Below are positions 12,086 to 22,270 of a stretch of 64,000 nt of DNA, piece by piece. The notes beneath the pieces are model-generated. The model worked only from the letters and a program-made list of their open reading frames with translations. It searched no databases and was not told the DNA's origin. The position numbers and the translations under genes were made by a program. The DNA is from Megamerina dolium. Lineage: Eukaryota; Arthropoda; Insecta; Diptera; Megamerinidae. Every line of letters starts with the position of its first letter. The stretch's first letter is position 1. The stretch lies in assembly GCA_963854835.1 (NCBI GenBank), contig OY978525.1, positions 60,688,855-60,752,854 on the forward strand, in the 5' to 3' direction.

Positions 12086-12092
12086 GTGGAAA

Positions 12093-13381
12093 ACAGTGAC
12101 GTGCTGTCCAAGACGCCGGGACTCTTTGTTTATTGACACTAGATACTTCGTCTTGCCCTCGTTCGCCGTAAGACCCATCCGACGCGACTCTCTTTCCAAC
12201 TCTGAGAATGCTGCACTGACTGCTCGCGTGTTCATGCCGATTATGTCAATATCATCGGCGTACGCTAACAGCATGACACTTTTGTTGAAGATAGTGCCAT
12301 TATGTCGTAAATCAGCAGCTCGTATTATTTTCTCCATAATAAGATAGAAGAAGTCGCACGATAACGAATCACCTTGTCTGAAACCCCGTTCGGTATTAAA
12401 CGGTGCGGAGAGGTCCTTCCCAATTACCACTGCACAAGAGGAGTTATGCAGTGAAATTCTACAAAGTCAAATAAGCTTTGCAGGAGTACCGAACTCAGAC
12501 ATTGTTGCGTAGAGGTAATCCCTTACCGGACTGTCGAAAGCGGCTTTATAATCAACAAATAGGTGGTGTGTGTCGATCTGTTTTTCTTGGATCTTCTCCA
12601 GGATTTGGCGCAGTGTGAAAATCTGGTCGATGGTGGATTTACCAGGTCTGAAGCCACACTGATACGGTCCAATCAGGTTGCTGAGCATAGGCTTCAACCT
12701 TTCACACAATACGCTCGACAGAACCTTGTATGCAATGCTCAGGAGACTTATTCCACGGTAGTTGGCGCAAATTGTGGGGTCTCCTTTTTTATGTACAGGA
12801 TAGAGAACACTGAGCCTCCAATCATCAAGCATGCTTTCATCCGACCATATTCTGCTTATGAGCTGGTGCATGCGGGTGAGCAGCTCATCGCCTCCGGTCT
12901 TAAACAACTCGGCAGGCAGGCCATCAGCACCTGCAGCTTTGTTGTTCTTCAGCCTTAAAATGGGCGTTTCAACCTCGTCATAGTCGGGTGGTGGAACATC
13001 AACACCATCATCTGTAATTGGGGTTATCGGGTAATCCTCTCCACTGGCGGAATTGTTCGTAGCATCGCCATTCAGTATCGTGGAGAAATGTTCCCTCCAT
13101 AGGTTCAGTACTCTCTGGACATCTGTAACCAGATTCCCATTTCCATCACGACAAGAAGAGGCTCCGGGATTTAAACCGCCACTCAGGCGCTTGATTTTTT
13201 CGAAGAATTTTCGGGTCTTTTTCTTGTCGGTACACATCTCTATCTCCTCACACTCTCGTCTTTCCAACTCCCTCTTCTTGCGCCTGAACTCTGCACTCCT
13301 CTTCTCTCTGTACCGCTCCTTAACAGCTCGCGTTGTGCCTGCACGCAGACATTGTATTTCTCTACGGTAGCGTCGCGACAC
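12093..13381 (-). pseudogene. RTE reverse transcriptase domain (copy A)
   Basis: 13,381-12,467 gives NNKAAGADGLPAELFK, then VHKKGDPTICANYRGISLL, then GFRPGKSTIDQIFTLRQI, then FVDYKAAFDSP (motif A). After a frameshift 12,430-12,093 gives GFRQGDSLSCDFFYLIME (motif B) and AYADDIDIIG (motif C, YADD intact). All RT catalytic motifs are present, but they lie in two frames, and the C-terminus with the 3' UTR is missing. Confidence 0.87.
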
Positions 13382-14290
13382 TCCTGATCATACCACTCAT
13401 TCCTCAGAGGCCGGTAGTAACCGATTACCTCCTTGGCAGCAGTAGTCATGGAGTGGGATATATGTGTCCACCGTGCGCATGTATCATCAAGTGGGGGAGT
13501 GTTCTGCATAAGCAGATCCGATAGTCGAGTGGAAAATGCATCTGCTGTCTCTGGTGATCGCAGCTTACTGACGTCGAGTTTTCTCTGTGTGGGACTTCTC
13601 TTGTTATTTGCGACACATAAACGTGTGCGCACCTTAGCTGCAACAAGGTAGTGATCTGAGTCGATGTTGGCACCACGGACCGATTTCACGTCCATCACAC
13701 TGGAAGCATGCCTTCCGTCAATCACCACATGATCAATTTGGGTTTTTGTATGCTGTTTTGGAGACAGCCATGTCGCTTTGTGGATATCGAGATGCTGGAA
13801 TCTGGTACCACCAATTACCATGTTTCGTGCTGCGGCGAAGTCGATCAGCCTCATTCCGTTATCGGAGGTGTTCTGCTGGAGGCTGAATTTTCCGACAGTT
13901 GGACCAAAGGTACCCTCCTTGCCCACCCTGGCATTAAAGTCACCAAGCACGATTTTGATATCGTGGCGGGGGCAGCGGTCATAAGCTTCTTCGAGGAGCT
14001 GAAAGAAGCTCGCCTTGGTCACATTGTCCTTCTCAACCGTCGGAGTGTGGGCACGTGTAAGGCTGATGTTGAAAAAATTTGGCTTGATGCGGATTGTGGC
14101 CAGCCTCTCGTTCACAGGCGTGAAATGCGAGACAAGATGTCGTAGTCTCTTGCTGACCAAAAATCCACATCCTAATTCGTGCCTTTCAGCATGGCAACTG
14201 TAGTAGATGTCACAGGACGCTCTTTTGGAGCAGCCCTGTCCCGTCCATCGCATTTCCTGGAGAGCGGTGATGTCAGCTCTGTATTTTTCG
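13240..14290 (-). pseudogene. RTE endonuclease domain (copy A)
   Basis: Open frame of about 337 residues starting in an EMRWTGQG block. It contains IVLGDFNARVGKEG (catalytic D-x-N) and IDSDHYLVAAKV (terminal SDH), as in the single-ORF endonuclease-RT proteins of RTE elements and in the related 'craniofacial development protein 2-like' annotations. The first strand (TWNVRSL in copy B) is lost at the truncation, and the frame changes before the RT. Confidence 0.85.
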
Positions 14291-14295
14291 AGGAC

Positions 14296-15129
14296 AGAAG
14301 TAAAGCGAAAACAGAATATAATAATGTTTTACTACCAAACGCTGGCCGTTTGTATTTTTGTTATGACATATTGGACATTTCGGCTCTGGTGACCTATAAT
14401 ACATACTCGGAGAATAATCCCTCCCGCAATACAACAAGAAGTAGTAATTATGGATTATAGAACTGGGCGGACTCATTTGTATGCCAATAATATTAAAAAG
14501 GGCAAAAATTTTTCGAATTGTATCGTATATTCCCAAAGGAGATGCAATCGAATGTTTCATTAGAACATTGGCTTGATCAGCAGTTGTGATGATTTTGCCC
14601 CAGACGAATTTGATCACGGTCATTAGAAAATCAATGGATCGTGCTACCTTGAGGAAGCAGGAAATCAGTGTGCGATTAACACAGCAAAGTTGAATCCAAA
14701 TGTTGTAGCTATTACAAGTATTGAAATAAACTAAGTACATGCGTAACTGCCTTTCTAATTTGGATACCAAATATTAAAGATTTATCATAATTATTATTTT
14801 TATTATAAAGTTGCAAAATAATACATTTTATTCAATCATTTACCTGAGAAAACATAAATTTTAACATATGTTAGTAGTGCCAATCAGTGAAAAAAGACTT
14901 GAAAATGCGCAATAACCTATGAAAAAGTGTAAATTCTATGCCGATTTAAATATTATTAGAAAGAAGAGAAAAAATTATTCACTGAGTGGAGGAAGTTTTA
15001 TCAAAATCGGATGGTAAATACAAAAAATGTTGGTATATAAAAATTAAAATATGATATTTAATTGTGTCAAAGTGAAGGTTAAAGACAATTGATGGAGAAA
15101 TTTTTAAAAACCCCTTCTTTAGATTAATG
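14296..15129. other. No gene recognised
   Basis: AT-rich sequence. A 165-residue open frame on the minus strand (14,770-14,273) overlaps the RTE edge and resembles no family I recognise. No repeats or transposon termini were seen. Confidence 0.5.
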
Positions 15130-17835
15130 GCTAATGAGGTCATGTGGATTTTTCGGTTGAAGTCGTCGAGTTAGACCTGTGGTATTTAGAGCTTGTTGGC
15201 CTCTGGAGTCTTATAGAGTACGCTTCTGCTTGTATAATATTTTTATTTTATCAGCGACAATATTTCTTTAATTGGAGTCGTTAAATTATATTTACGTTGC
15301 TTTGACTTTCGCAACCCCAAATTTGAGCACAATATGAATATACTGGTTTAGAATTTTTTTTATATGTTGTGATTTCATTGTATGTGGAGAGTCCAATCAG
15401 CCAGTCCATTTTGATTATTTATAGATTGGGTTTGTTGCTTTTCATTTTAATGTGCTCTTTCCACCGTAGCTTAGCATCGAGAGTTATGCCAAGATATTTT
15501 GCGGTGTTTGCATGTGGGATTGAAGCACCCAGTAGCATTCTTTAGTGATGGTTTACATTTTTGGTGGTGAAATTCACATGAATTGATTTGCTATTCTTTA
15601 ATTTTATTCGCCAAGTTTTCATCCATTCTTCTACTGCGTCTATACCGATTTGTAGTGGTAGCGAAAGTGGAGATTATGCTGTTTGGAGGAAGCGGTAAAT
15701 CTTTTGTGTACAGGAGATACAGGAGGGGTCCAGGGATGCTGCCTTGCGGCACGCCAACATTTATTTCTTCTAAATTGGAATACTCGTTTCCTTGTTTCAC
15801 GCGAAAGTAGCGTTCAGATATATATGACTTCATAAGGGCAGTGTCTTGGAGTGAAAGGCAAGAGTTTAATTTATTGATTAGGCCCTCATGCCAAGCTTGT
15901 GCTACGTCGAAGAAGAGCTGAGCATAAGTTTTTTTCCTCAAATGGTTTTTCTATTCCTACTGTGAGTTTGTGTAGCTGGTCTAAAGTAGAGTGATTGCAA
16001 CGAAATCCAAATTAATGTGAAGGTATAAGGTTACAAGACCCAATGACTGGTTTTATTGAGAATCAGTTTTTCTAACACTTTTGAGATTTGTGGCAGAAGT
16101 AATATCGGGCGGTATGAGGAAGCAATGTGTGGGTCTTTCCCCGGCTTAGTTATCATGATCATCTCTGCAACTTTCCACAGGCTTGGAACATATTGGAATT
16201 GGAGTGATGAGTTAAAGAGTTTTGCTAATTCAATTAGACTTTATTGGGTAGTTGTTTTACCACTTCCGCTGTGATTAAATCAAAGCTAGGAATTTTTTGT
16301 TTTTAAGATGTTTCATTTTTTCAATCAATTTATGGTTATATGTGCGATAGGGACGTTGTCTTTCTTTGAGATAGTTATCGCATTGATTTTTAGTAGGTTG
16401 AAAGGTGCTAGACAGGTGCTTTGCGAACGCTATTGCCTTTTCCTTATCATCTTTCGCCCAAGTGTTATTAGAATTCGTCACTGGTGTAACATTACAGTTT
16501 GGCCGTTTTAAGTATTTTGTGCATTTCCAAAGAGAGTAGTCACTTTTTTTATCAGCTATTAGCTCTGTTAAATATCGATTCATTGATTCATTTTTGATAA
16601 TACTTATTTCTCTCGTAAGTTCGTTAGTTGCTTTGTTAGGAATAGCTTTTTCACTAAGAGATCGTGTTTCTTGCCATTTGCAGCGTAGTTGTCTTTCCGT
16701 TGCAATGAGTTGCTTTATTTCTTTATGGAGATTCGTTCCAATTACTTTACCTTGCAAGTAAAGTAATTGTTGTTCTAAAGAGTTAGGTTTTGTTCTTTTT
16801 CGATTATTGTTTCGTTGATGATTAAGTTGATTTGAACATAGTTCTTTGAGGCTTTTTTTATATAATGAAAAAGTCTAATAAACCTGAGATTTTATTAACA
16901 TCCGTTGGCCAATAATTTGGTTTGGCTGTAAAGGAACTCACAACCCATTTTTCAAGCTTCTCTTTCAAGCTCGTCCTTTTGTCGTAGTTAAGCTCGACCT
17001 CCAAAGGGTATTTTTCGCATTGAAGACCCCACTCATTATAAACTTCAAGTTCAGCATTTTAATAAGTTCTTTTTTCATTTGCAGCGATAGTGTGCCTCGG
17101 ATGGTGGTAGATAGCCACGATTGAGAGGGTGGTTTTGATTGTAATAGTGGTAGTTTGAGTCCTTCGTATTGTTCAATGGTTTTTTTAATAATTACAGCAC
17201 GACCACCCCTTGCGCAATTACTCGGGTGAATAGTATGATAAACGATATAATGTTCGAATTCAATATGAAATTGTGTGGTAACGTGTATCTCAGATATTAA
17301 ACGGACATCAATTTTCTCTAGATCTAATAGAACCTCTAGCTCGTTTTGCTGTTTTTTAGACCGTTTGCATTCCATGCCAGAATTCGTTAATCTAATACTA
17401 ATAATTGATTAGTATTAAATCTGATTTGTTGCTCAAGATCGCTTAGATGCTTATGAAGGTTTTTGTTGAATTCTTCTTGGTTATTCAATTTGTTCATTAT
17501 CTGAGTCAAGATGTTTTAATTACTTGCTTTGATATTTGGTTTACTACTCTTTCAAGTTTCTTTTCTAAGTGCAACGAATGATAATTTTTGCCTGTATAAG
17601 CTTAGCGCTACTATTTTGCTTAATATTATTTTGAGTATCTACATTTTCGACAAGATTGTTTGAAATTTTTGGTTTAGGATTCCTTTTGTCGCGAATTTTT
17701 TGGCGACAATACATCCGCGATAGTCTGCAGGGCAGTAGCAACATTTTGGTATTTGGTGCGATAGTTTTTTACATTCTATGGCACTGTGCTTACCACTACA
17801 TTTTACACATTTTGGTGTTTTACCTTACTGTTGTG
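15130..17835 (-). pseudogene. Decayed Jockey-type LINE (ORF1 zinc knuckles, endonuclease, RT)
   Basis: Minus-strand order is complete but broken. ORF1 CCHC knuckles lie at about 17,820-17,690 (CVKCSGKHSAIEC, then CCYCPADYRGC). Endonuclease remnants lie at 17,375-16,965 (LDLEKIDVRLISEIH, then FIMSGVFNAKNTLW, where GDFNAKHT is expected). The linker is at 16,757-16,275 (SDYSLWKCTKYLKRP). RT remnants lie at 15,941-15,591 (VGVPQGSIPGPLLYLLYT), and a C-terminal tail reads IYSYCAQIWG near 15,330. The layout matches the Jockey elements elsewhere in the window, but the sequence is much older and belongs to another subfamily. The YADD/FADD block is mutated and stops are frequent. Confidence 0.8.
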
Positions 17836-18122
17836 CGTCTTAAATTTGGACAGTATTAGAAGGGACCTACTTATTTTAACCGGTTCCGAACGGCAGAACA
17901 CTTGTGACATCACTTTTTCTGAGCTTTGTCACAGAGTTCTTTTAGAAGCTTTTTCATGGCAAGTTGTTACTGTCGGAAGAATTGCCAATTGCTTGCCGAC
18001 AAGTGGGTACCATTCGAAAGAAAAATCTTATCGATATTAAATTTGATATGCATCATCCGGGGATTGAACCACGACCTACAGATCAGAAGGCGAACACACT
18101 AACCACTGAGCTACGGCACCCA
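17836..18122 (-). mobile_element. tRNA-headed SINE, copy S1
   Basis: On the minus strand the right end reads GCCGTAGCTCAGTGGTTAGT (RNA polymerase III A box) and, about 40 bases on, GTGGTTCAATCCCCGG (B box), followed by a unique body ending GACGCACAACAG near 17,830. Body phrases shared with S4 and S5 include ACAACTTGCCATGAAAAAGC and TTCTGCCGTTCGGAAC. It lies between the decayed Jockey and a 5'-truncated DD41D element, exactly at the latter's break point. Confidence 0.85.
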
Positions 18123-18978
18123 CCTACACCTACATCCATATAAAATCCAGCTCACACAACAACTGAAGCCAGCTAACCATTCACAACGTCGTAGATACGT
18201 CGAATGGGTGCTTGAACAACGGGCGGTGGACGGCGATTTTTCGAACAAAATTTTCTTCAGCGACGAAGCACATTTCTCACTCGGTGGGTATGTTAACAAA
18301 CAAAATTGTCGTATTTGGGGTTCTGAGAATCCTCAAGTAATTGAAGAGAGGCCACTACATCCACAAAAAGTCACTGCTTGGTGCGCTCTTTGGTCCGGAG
18401 GTGTGATTGGACCTTACTTCTTCGAAAACGACGATGGAACGACTGTCACCGTCAATTCGGAGCGTTATGGTCATATGATAACCGACTTTTTTTTGCCTGC
18501 TATTGAAGAATACGACTTAGAGAATATGTGGTTTCAACAAGACGGTGCCACATGCCACACAACTCGAGCGAATATGGCTTTATTGCAAGAGAAATTTTCT
18601 GGCCGCGTAATTTCTCGTCGTGGCGATATCAAGTGGCCACCAAGATCATGCGATTTGACACCGCTTGACTTTTTTTTGTGGGGCTACGCGAAAGACCGTG
18701 TTTATGCAGATAAACCTTTAACTCTTGAGCACCTAAAAACCAACATTCGTCACGTTATGGCTGAGATACCGCCCAATATGTGTCAAAAAGTGGTCGAAAA
18801 TTACCTCAAAAGAATCGATACTTGCAACAATTCGCGTGGTGGTCATTTAAATGATGTAGTATTTCACACATAATGTCAACGTTCAAACTTTATAATAAAA
18901 AAGAAATATCATGATAAAAAATATTTTATATGTGTTTTATTTACATTTACTTTTGAAACCGCAAAATGGATTACCCTT
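18123..18978 (+). mobile_element. DD41D mariner-type element, copy 1 (5'-truncated)
   Basis: The element's right half is preserved, ending in the terminal inverted repeat GCGGTTTCAAAAGTA...ACCCTT in the orientation of the right end, followed by TA at 18,979-18,980. The left 40 percent (left repeat and DNA-binding region) is replaced by SINE S1. The right end faces that of copy 2, 638 bp away. Confidence 0.88.
18124..18873 (+). pseudogene. DD41D transposase, catalytic half (copy 1)
   Basis: The frame retains the whole catalytic core: FFSDEAHFSLGG (first Asp), NMWFQQDGATCHTT (second Asp) and SCDLTPLDFFLWG (third Asp), with 41 residues between the second and third. It ends at a normal TAA. It lacks the N-terminal paired helix-turn-helix region that binds the terminal repeats and so cannot transpose. 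Apart from the truncation it is nearly identical to copies 2 and 3, indicating recent activity of the family. Confidence 0.88.
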
Positions 18979-19616
18979 TACATACATTAGTGTTCACAGT
19001 TCATATAGCAAGCAATAGCCGAAGTGTTTCTGTAACTCAAAAAATTTATCTTATGATATATTGGTGTTGATTGCATGTAGAATTTATTCTGACTTGGTGG
19101 TAAAATTTCCACCAATCTCTCGTCATGAATTTTACGTTTTCTCATCTTCATTCTTACCAATTTTTCAGAAATTTAGAATAAAATATCGTTAGTTTACTAC
19201 AAAACGTGTACTATTTTTTAATTCTTGAAAATCACATAAAATATCATCAATTTACCGAACTTACGTTAGTCTCTAATAATATCGATTAGTAACAGAACCA
19301 CACTACAGAATTGGAACAAATACAAATTAATTATTGGCTGTATGAGAAAAATGAAAGAAATTATCTTTAATATAAATCAAGTAAATTTTCCTATAATTGA
19401 ACGTATTACAGAATAAAATCGTGTTCAACAGAGTTGCAAACCGTATAATTTTTTATGGTAATTTACACGATGAAATCATCTTGTGAACTTTTACGAGGTG
19501 CGTAAAATATTTTTCATATCGATATATAACAGCTGGTTTACGAGCGTATGATTTTATAAATTTAACGCGGTTTACGCGGCTTGTACACGATCGTAAGTAT
19601 TTCACTAATGTATGTA
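18979..19616. other. Spacer between two inverted DD41D elements
   Basis: No coding frame of note. The spacer begins TACATACATTAGTG and ends CACTAATGTATGTA, so the mirror symmetry continues 14 bases beyond the element termini on both sides. The interior is AT-rich and not symmetric. Confidence 0.7.
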
Positions 19617-20910
19617 AAGGGTAATCCATTTTGCGGTTTCAAAAGTAAATGTAAATAAAACACATAAAATATTTTTTATCATGATATTTCTTTTTTATTA
19701 TAAAGTTTGAACGTTGACATTATGTGTGAAATACTACATCATTTAAATGACCACCACGCGAATTGTTGCAAGCATCGATTCTTTTGAGGTAATTTTCGAA
19801 CACTTTTTGACACATATTGGGCGGTATCTCAGCCATAACGTGACGAATGTTGGTTTTTAGGTGCTCAAGAGTTAAAGGTTTATCTGCATAAACACGGTCT
19901 TTCGCGTAGCCCCACAAAAAAAAGTCAAGCGGTGTCAAATCGCATGATCTTGGTGGCCACTTGATATCGCCACGACGAGAAATTACGCGGCCAGAAAATT
20001 TCTCTTGCAATAAAGCCATATTCGCTCGAGTTGTGTGGCATGTGGCACCGTCTTGTTGAAACCATATATTCTCTAAGTCGTATTCTTCAATAGCAGGCAA
20101 AAAAAAGTCGGTTATCATATGACCATAACGCTCCGAATTGACGGTGACAGTCGTTCCATCGTCGTTTTCGAAGAAGTAAGGTCCAATCACACCTCCGGAC
20201 AAAAGAGCGCACCAAGCAGTGACTTTTTGTGGATGTAGTGGCCTCTCTTCAATTACTGGAGGATTCTCAGAACCCCAAATACGACAATTTTGTTTGTTAA
20301 CATACCCACCGAGTGAGAAATGTGCTTCGTCGCTGAAGAAAATTTTGTTCGAAAAATCGCCGTCCACCGCCTGTTGTTCAAGCACCCATTCGACATATCT
20401 ACGACGTTGTGAATGGTCAGCTGGCTTCAGTTGTTGTGTGAGCTGGATTTTATATGGATGTAGGTGTAGATCCAAATGCAAAATACGCCATAATGTGCCG
20501 TAAGACAGTCCTAATTCCTGAGAACGACGAGGAATCGACACATTCGGGTCTTCGGCAACACTTTCACTTACAGCAGCGATATTTTCGGTACAGGCGATAT
20601 GTGCAGGCCTTACAATATCTGTAACCGATCCAGTCTCTTCATATTTCTTCACAATTTTGCCAATTGCTTGCGTAGTTGGACGATTATGTAAACCATAATC
20701 TCCTCTTAAAGCACGATATGTGGCTGTGGCAGAATCACCATTTTTGTAGTAGGTTTTTACAATTTTAATGCGTTGTGCGATAGTTAAGCGATCCATTTTC
20801 GCAAATGTCAGACTTTGAACTGAAAAAGAAAGAAATTGTTTTAACAACTCAGTTTGACAGATGTCGAATTCTAGCCCTATACTTTTGAAACCGCGAAATG
20901 GATAACCCTT
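19617..20910 (-). mobile_element. Complete DD41D (rosa-type) mariner element, copy 2
   Basis: The 1,294-bp element is bounded by TA at 19,615-19,616 and at 20,911-20,912. The terminal inverted repeats are about 31 bp: the gene-proximal end begins AAGGGTTATCCATTTCGCGG and the distal end AAGGGTAATCCATTTTGCGG, both continuing TTTCAAAAGTA. It holds a single uninterrupted transposase gene. The size, TA duplication and short repeats are those of Tc1/mariner elements; D-D spacing of 41 places it in the rosa-like group. Confidence 0.93.
19720..20796 (-). CDS. DD41D mariner-family transposase, intact (358 aa)
   Basis: Cut-and-paste transposase acting in the nucleus on its own terminal repeats. I chose the Met at 20,796 (MDRLTIAQRIKIV) because it is the conserved family start; an in-frame upstream Met would add 17 residues of leader-like sequence that overlaps the terminal region. 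Residues 1-125 form the helix-turn-helix DNA-binding part. The catalytic triad is visible: Asp156 in FFSDEAHF, Asp249 in WFQQDGATC and Asp291 in LTPLDFFLWG, a spacing of 41 residues between the last two. The length is normal and there is no stop or frameshift. Compared with copy 3 it has a local change in the linker after DIVR (residues 63-70, three residues shorter), which might affect function. It is the only intact mobile-element gene I found here. Confidence 0.92.
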   Translation of the reverse strand: MDRLTIAQRIKIVKTYYKNGDSATATYRALRGDYGLHNRPTTQAIGKIVKKYEETGSVTDIVRPAHIACTENIAAVSESVAEDPNVSIPRRSQELGLSYGTLWRILHLDLHLHPYKIQLTQQLKPADHSQRRRYVEWVLEQQAVDGDFSNKIFFSDEAHFSLGGYVNKQNCRIWGSENPPVIEERPLHPQKVTAWCALLSGGVIGPYFFENDDGTTVTVNSERYGHMITDFFLPAIEEYDLENIWFQQDGATCHTTRANMALLQEKFSGRVISRRGDIKWPPRSCDLTPLDFFLWGYAKDRVYADKPLTLEHLKTNIRHVMAEIPPNMCQKVFENYLKRIDACNNSRGGHLNDVVFHT

Positions 20911-20952
20911 TATTTACAAATAAATACAATAATAATGACATGTGAACAAATT

Positions 20953-21160
20953 AAAAGTAAGAGCGAAAAATGGAATTTGTGCAAAATATGTTTCCATTTG
21001 TATTGGAGTGACAGCATCAATTCCATCTAAAAGCATATACACCGATAAGCTTTAATTTTGTATATAATAAAGCTTTCGTATTTATTTAAAAAGTTTTGTT
21101 TCTTTTTACTATAAAAAGGCTTCCATTCGAGAGTAGACAAATGAGAATGTGAATAGTGTA
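20953..21160. repeat. Left arm of compound inverted repeat, outer flank
   Basis: This non-coding stretch, from AAGTAAGAGCGAAAAATGG to the TA before the Tc1-like terminus, recurs inverted at 26,347-26,565 with scattered substitutions and short indels. It lies outside the transposon terminus, so the repeat unit is a genomic segment rather than just the transposon. Confidence 0.8.
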
Positions 21161-21720
21161 CCCAGTCAAGTCATAAATATTGGTACATAACTAAACGCAT
21201 TCATTACGAATGCAATATTGGGCGCATCCATTTCATCTTGACTGCGATTTGACAGGTGACATTTATGCTTCATTGCCACGTATGAAGTTTTTGGCATCAA
21301 TTGTTTACAATCATGGAATGGGGCGACATCGAAAATCGTATTGTTGTAGTTGGCCTACTAAAACGTAACATGGGAAAAGGCGTTTGGCATCACTCGCAAT
21401 TTTGTGTATCGTGCTGTGAACTTGTTTGAGGATACTGGTGCAGTACGAAACCGTCAAATATCTGTCCGTCCACGCATTGTGAGAACTCCGAAAGCGATCA
21501 AAGCCGTAAAGAAACGAATCGACCGAAAACCGCTGCGAAAACAGAAAATCTTGTCGCTGGAAATGCACATTTCGCAAAAATCTTGTCCGTGAAGTGGACA
21601 ATTTCCCCATGCATGTAGTGCGTCTCGCGATCGATGATTGGCCAGATCGTCTCTAGTCGTACTTGAAGACAAATGGAAGTAATTTCGAATAAGTTGTTCT
21701 AAGATTTGTAGCCATTGAAT
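21161..21720 (+). mobile_element. Tc1-like deletion derivative, left copy
   Basis: Starts after TA with CCCAGTCAAGTCATAAATAT, the terminal repeat also seen inverted at 26,346 and, as the opposite end, at 56,872. The coding remnant goes from an N-terminal helix-turn-helix region (IVVVGLLKRNMGK, then NFVYRAVNLFEDTGAVRN, then AIKAVKKRIDRKPLRKQK) directly to a C-terminal block (AIDDWPDRL), so the catalytic domain is deleted. The last ~90 bp and the right terminal repeat are missing where SINE S2 begins. Confidence 0.75.
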
Positions 21721-21806
21721 GCCGTAGCTCAGTGGTTAGTGTGTTGGCCTTCTGATCTGTAGGTCGTGGGTCAATCCCCGGCTGAGGCATAACAACCTTA
21801 ATATCG
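21721..21806 (+). mobile_element. tRNA-headed SINE, copy S2 (head only)
   Basis: A box GCCGTAGCTCAGTGGTTAGT, anticodon-arm-like CCTTCTGATCTGTAGG and B box GGGTCAATCCCCGG are present, then GCATAACAA. The usual SINE body is absent; at ATATCG the sequence switches to BEL/Pao protease sequence. The head resembles an arginine-type tRNA (possible TCT anticodon), but the assignment is uncertain. Confidence 0.85.
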
Positions 21807-21873
21807 CATTGGCTTGCTTATTGACGCGGATTTATTTTTTGATTTGATGTGTGTTGGCGAAATTCGCATTGCT
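21805..21873 (+). pseudogene. BEL/Pao protease fragment fused to SINE S2
   Basis: These 69 bases match 55,413-55,482 (minus) of the BEL element at about 88 percent (8 mismatches by eye). That part of BEL encodes RIDLLIGAGLFFDL at the end of the protease. It is directly joined to the SINE head. Confidence 0.8.
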
Positions 21874-21874
21874 C

Positions 21875-21975
21875 CGTGAAAGTCACCAATAAGAGTGGAC
21901 GTGTTTGATAGAATCGGAAAAGTGATTGTTTTCGGTAAAAATAAAAATGTTTAATATTTTGCGAAAAGACGCTAA

Positions 21976-21977
<2 letters not shown>
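21875..21977 (+). mobile_element. Jockey 5'-UTR fragment
   Basis: From CGTGAAAGTCACCAATAAGA to GCGAAAAGACGCTA, this matches the minus strand of 47,934-48,040, which lies upstream of ORF1 in the near-complete Jockey copy. It forms the third piece of the S2 chimera and is not present in the mirror arm at S3. Confidence 0.75.

Positions 21978-22267
<290 letters not shown>

Positions 22268-22270
<3 letters not shown>

Larger units (their letters stand above)
7880..12090 (+). mobile_element. LOA-clade LINE, copy 1 (3'-truncated)
   Basis: The order 5' UTR (about 7880-8345), ORF1 (8346-9250), endonuclease (about 9690-10,440) and reverse transcriptase (10,541-12,085) is that of a LOA-type LINE. The RNase H domain expected at the 3' end is missing because RTE sequence starts at about 12,091. 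There is an internal deletion in the RT near 11,200. The second copy of a related family in this window (41,600-51,545) retains the RNase H, which supports the LOA assignment. Confidence 0.78.
12091..14295 (-). mobile_element. RTE-clade LINE, copy A (truncated at both ends)
   Basis: Compared with RTE copy B, this copy stops inside the C-terminal region at about 12,091 and begins at about 14,295 inside the endonuclease. LINE insertions normally keep their 3' ends, so loss of the 3' end at the junction with LOA copy 1 implies a later deletion or rearrangement. LOA sequence does not resume to the right of 14,295. This is the only RTE copy here that keeps the RT catalytic-loop region. Confidence 0.85.

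Noticed and set aside
8346..12090. LOA copy 1 continuing to the right of RTE copy A
   Set aside because: No RNase H or LOA tail occurs after 14,295, so the RTE does not simply interrupt it.
14273..14770. 165-residue minus-strand frame
   Set aside because: No recognisable domain; it crosses the edge of RTE copy A and has low-complexity composition. Left as unassigned sequence.
18061..18120. tRNA gene candidate (also 21,721, 25,640, 37,217, 42,510)
   Set aside because: The A and B boxes are followed by a shared non-tRNA body, the acceptor stem does not pair, and copies have target duplications; these are SINE heads.
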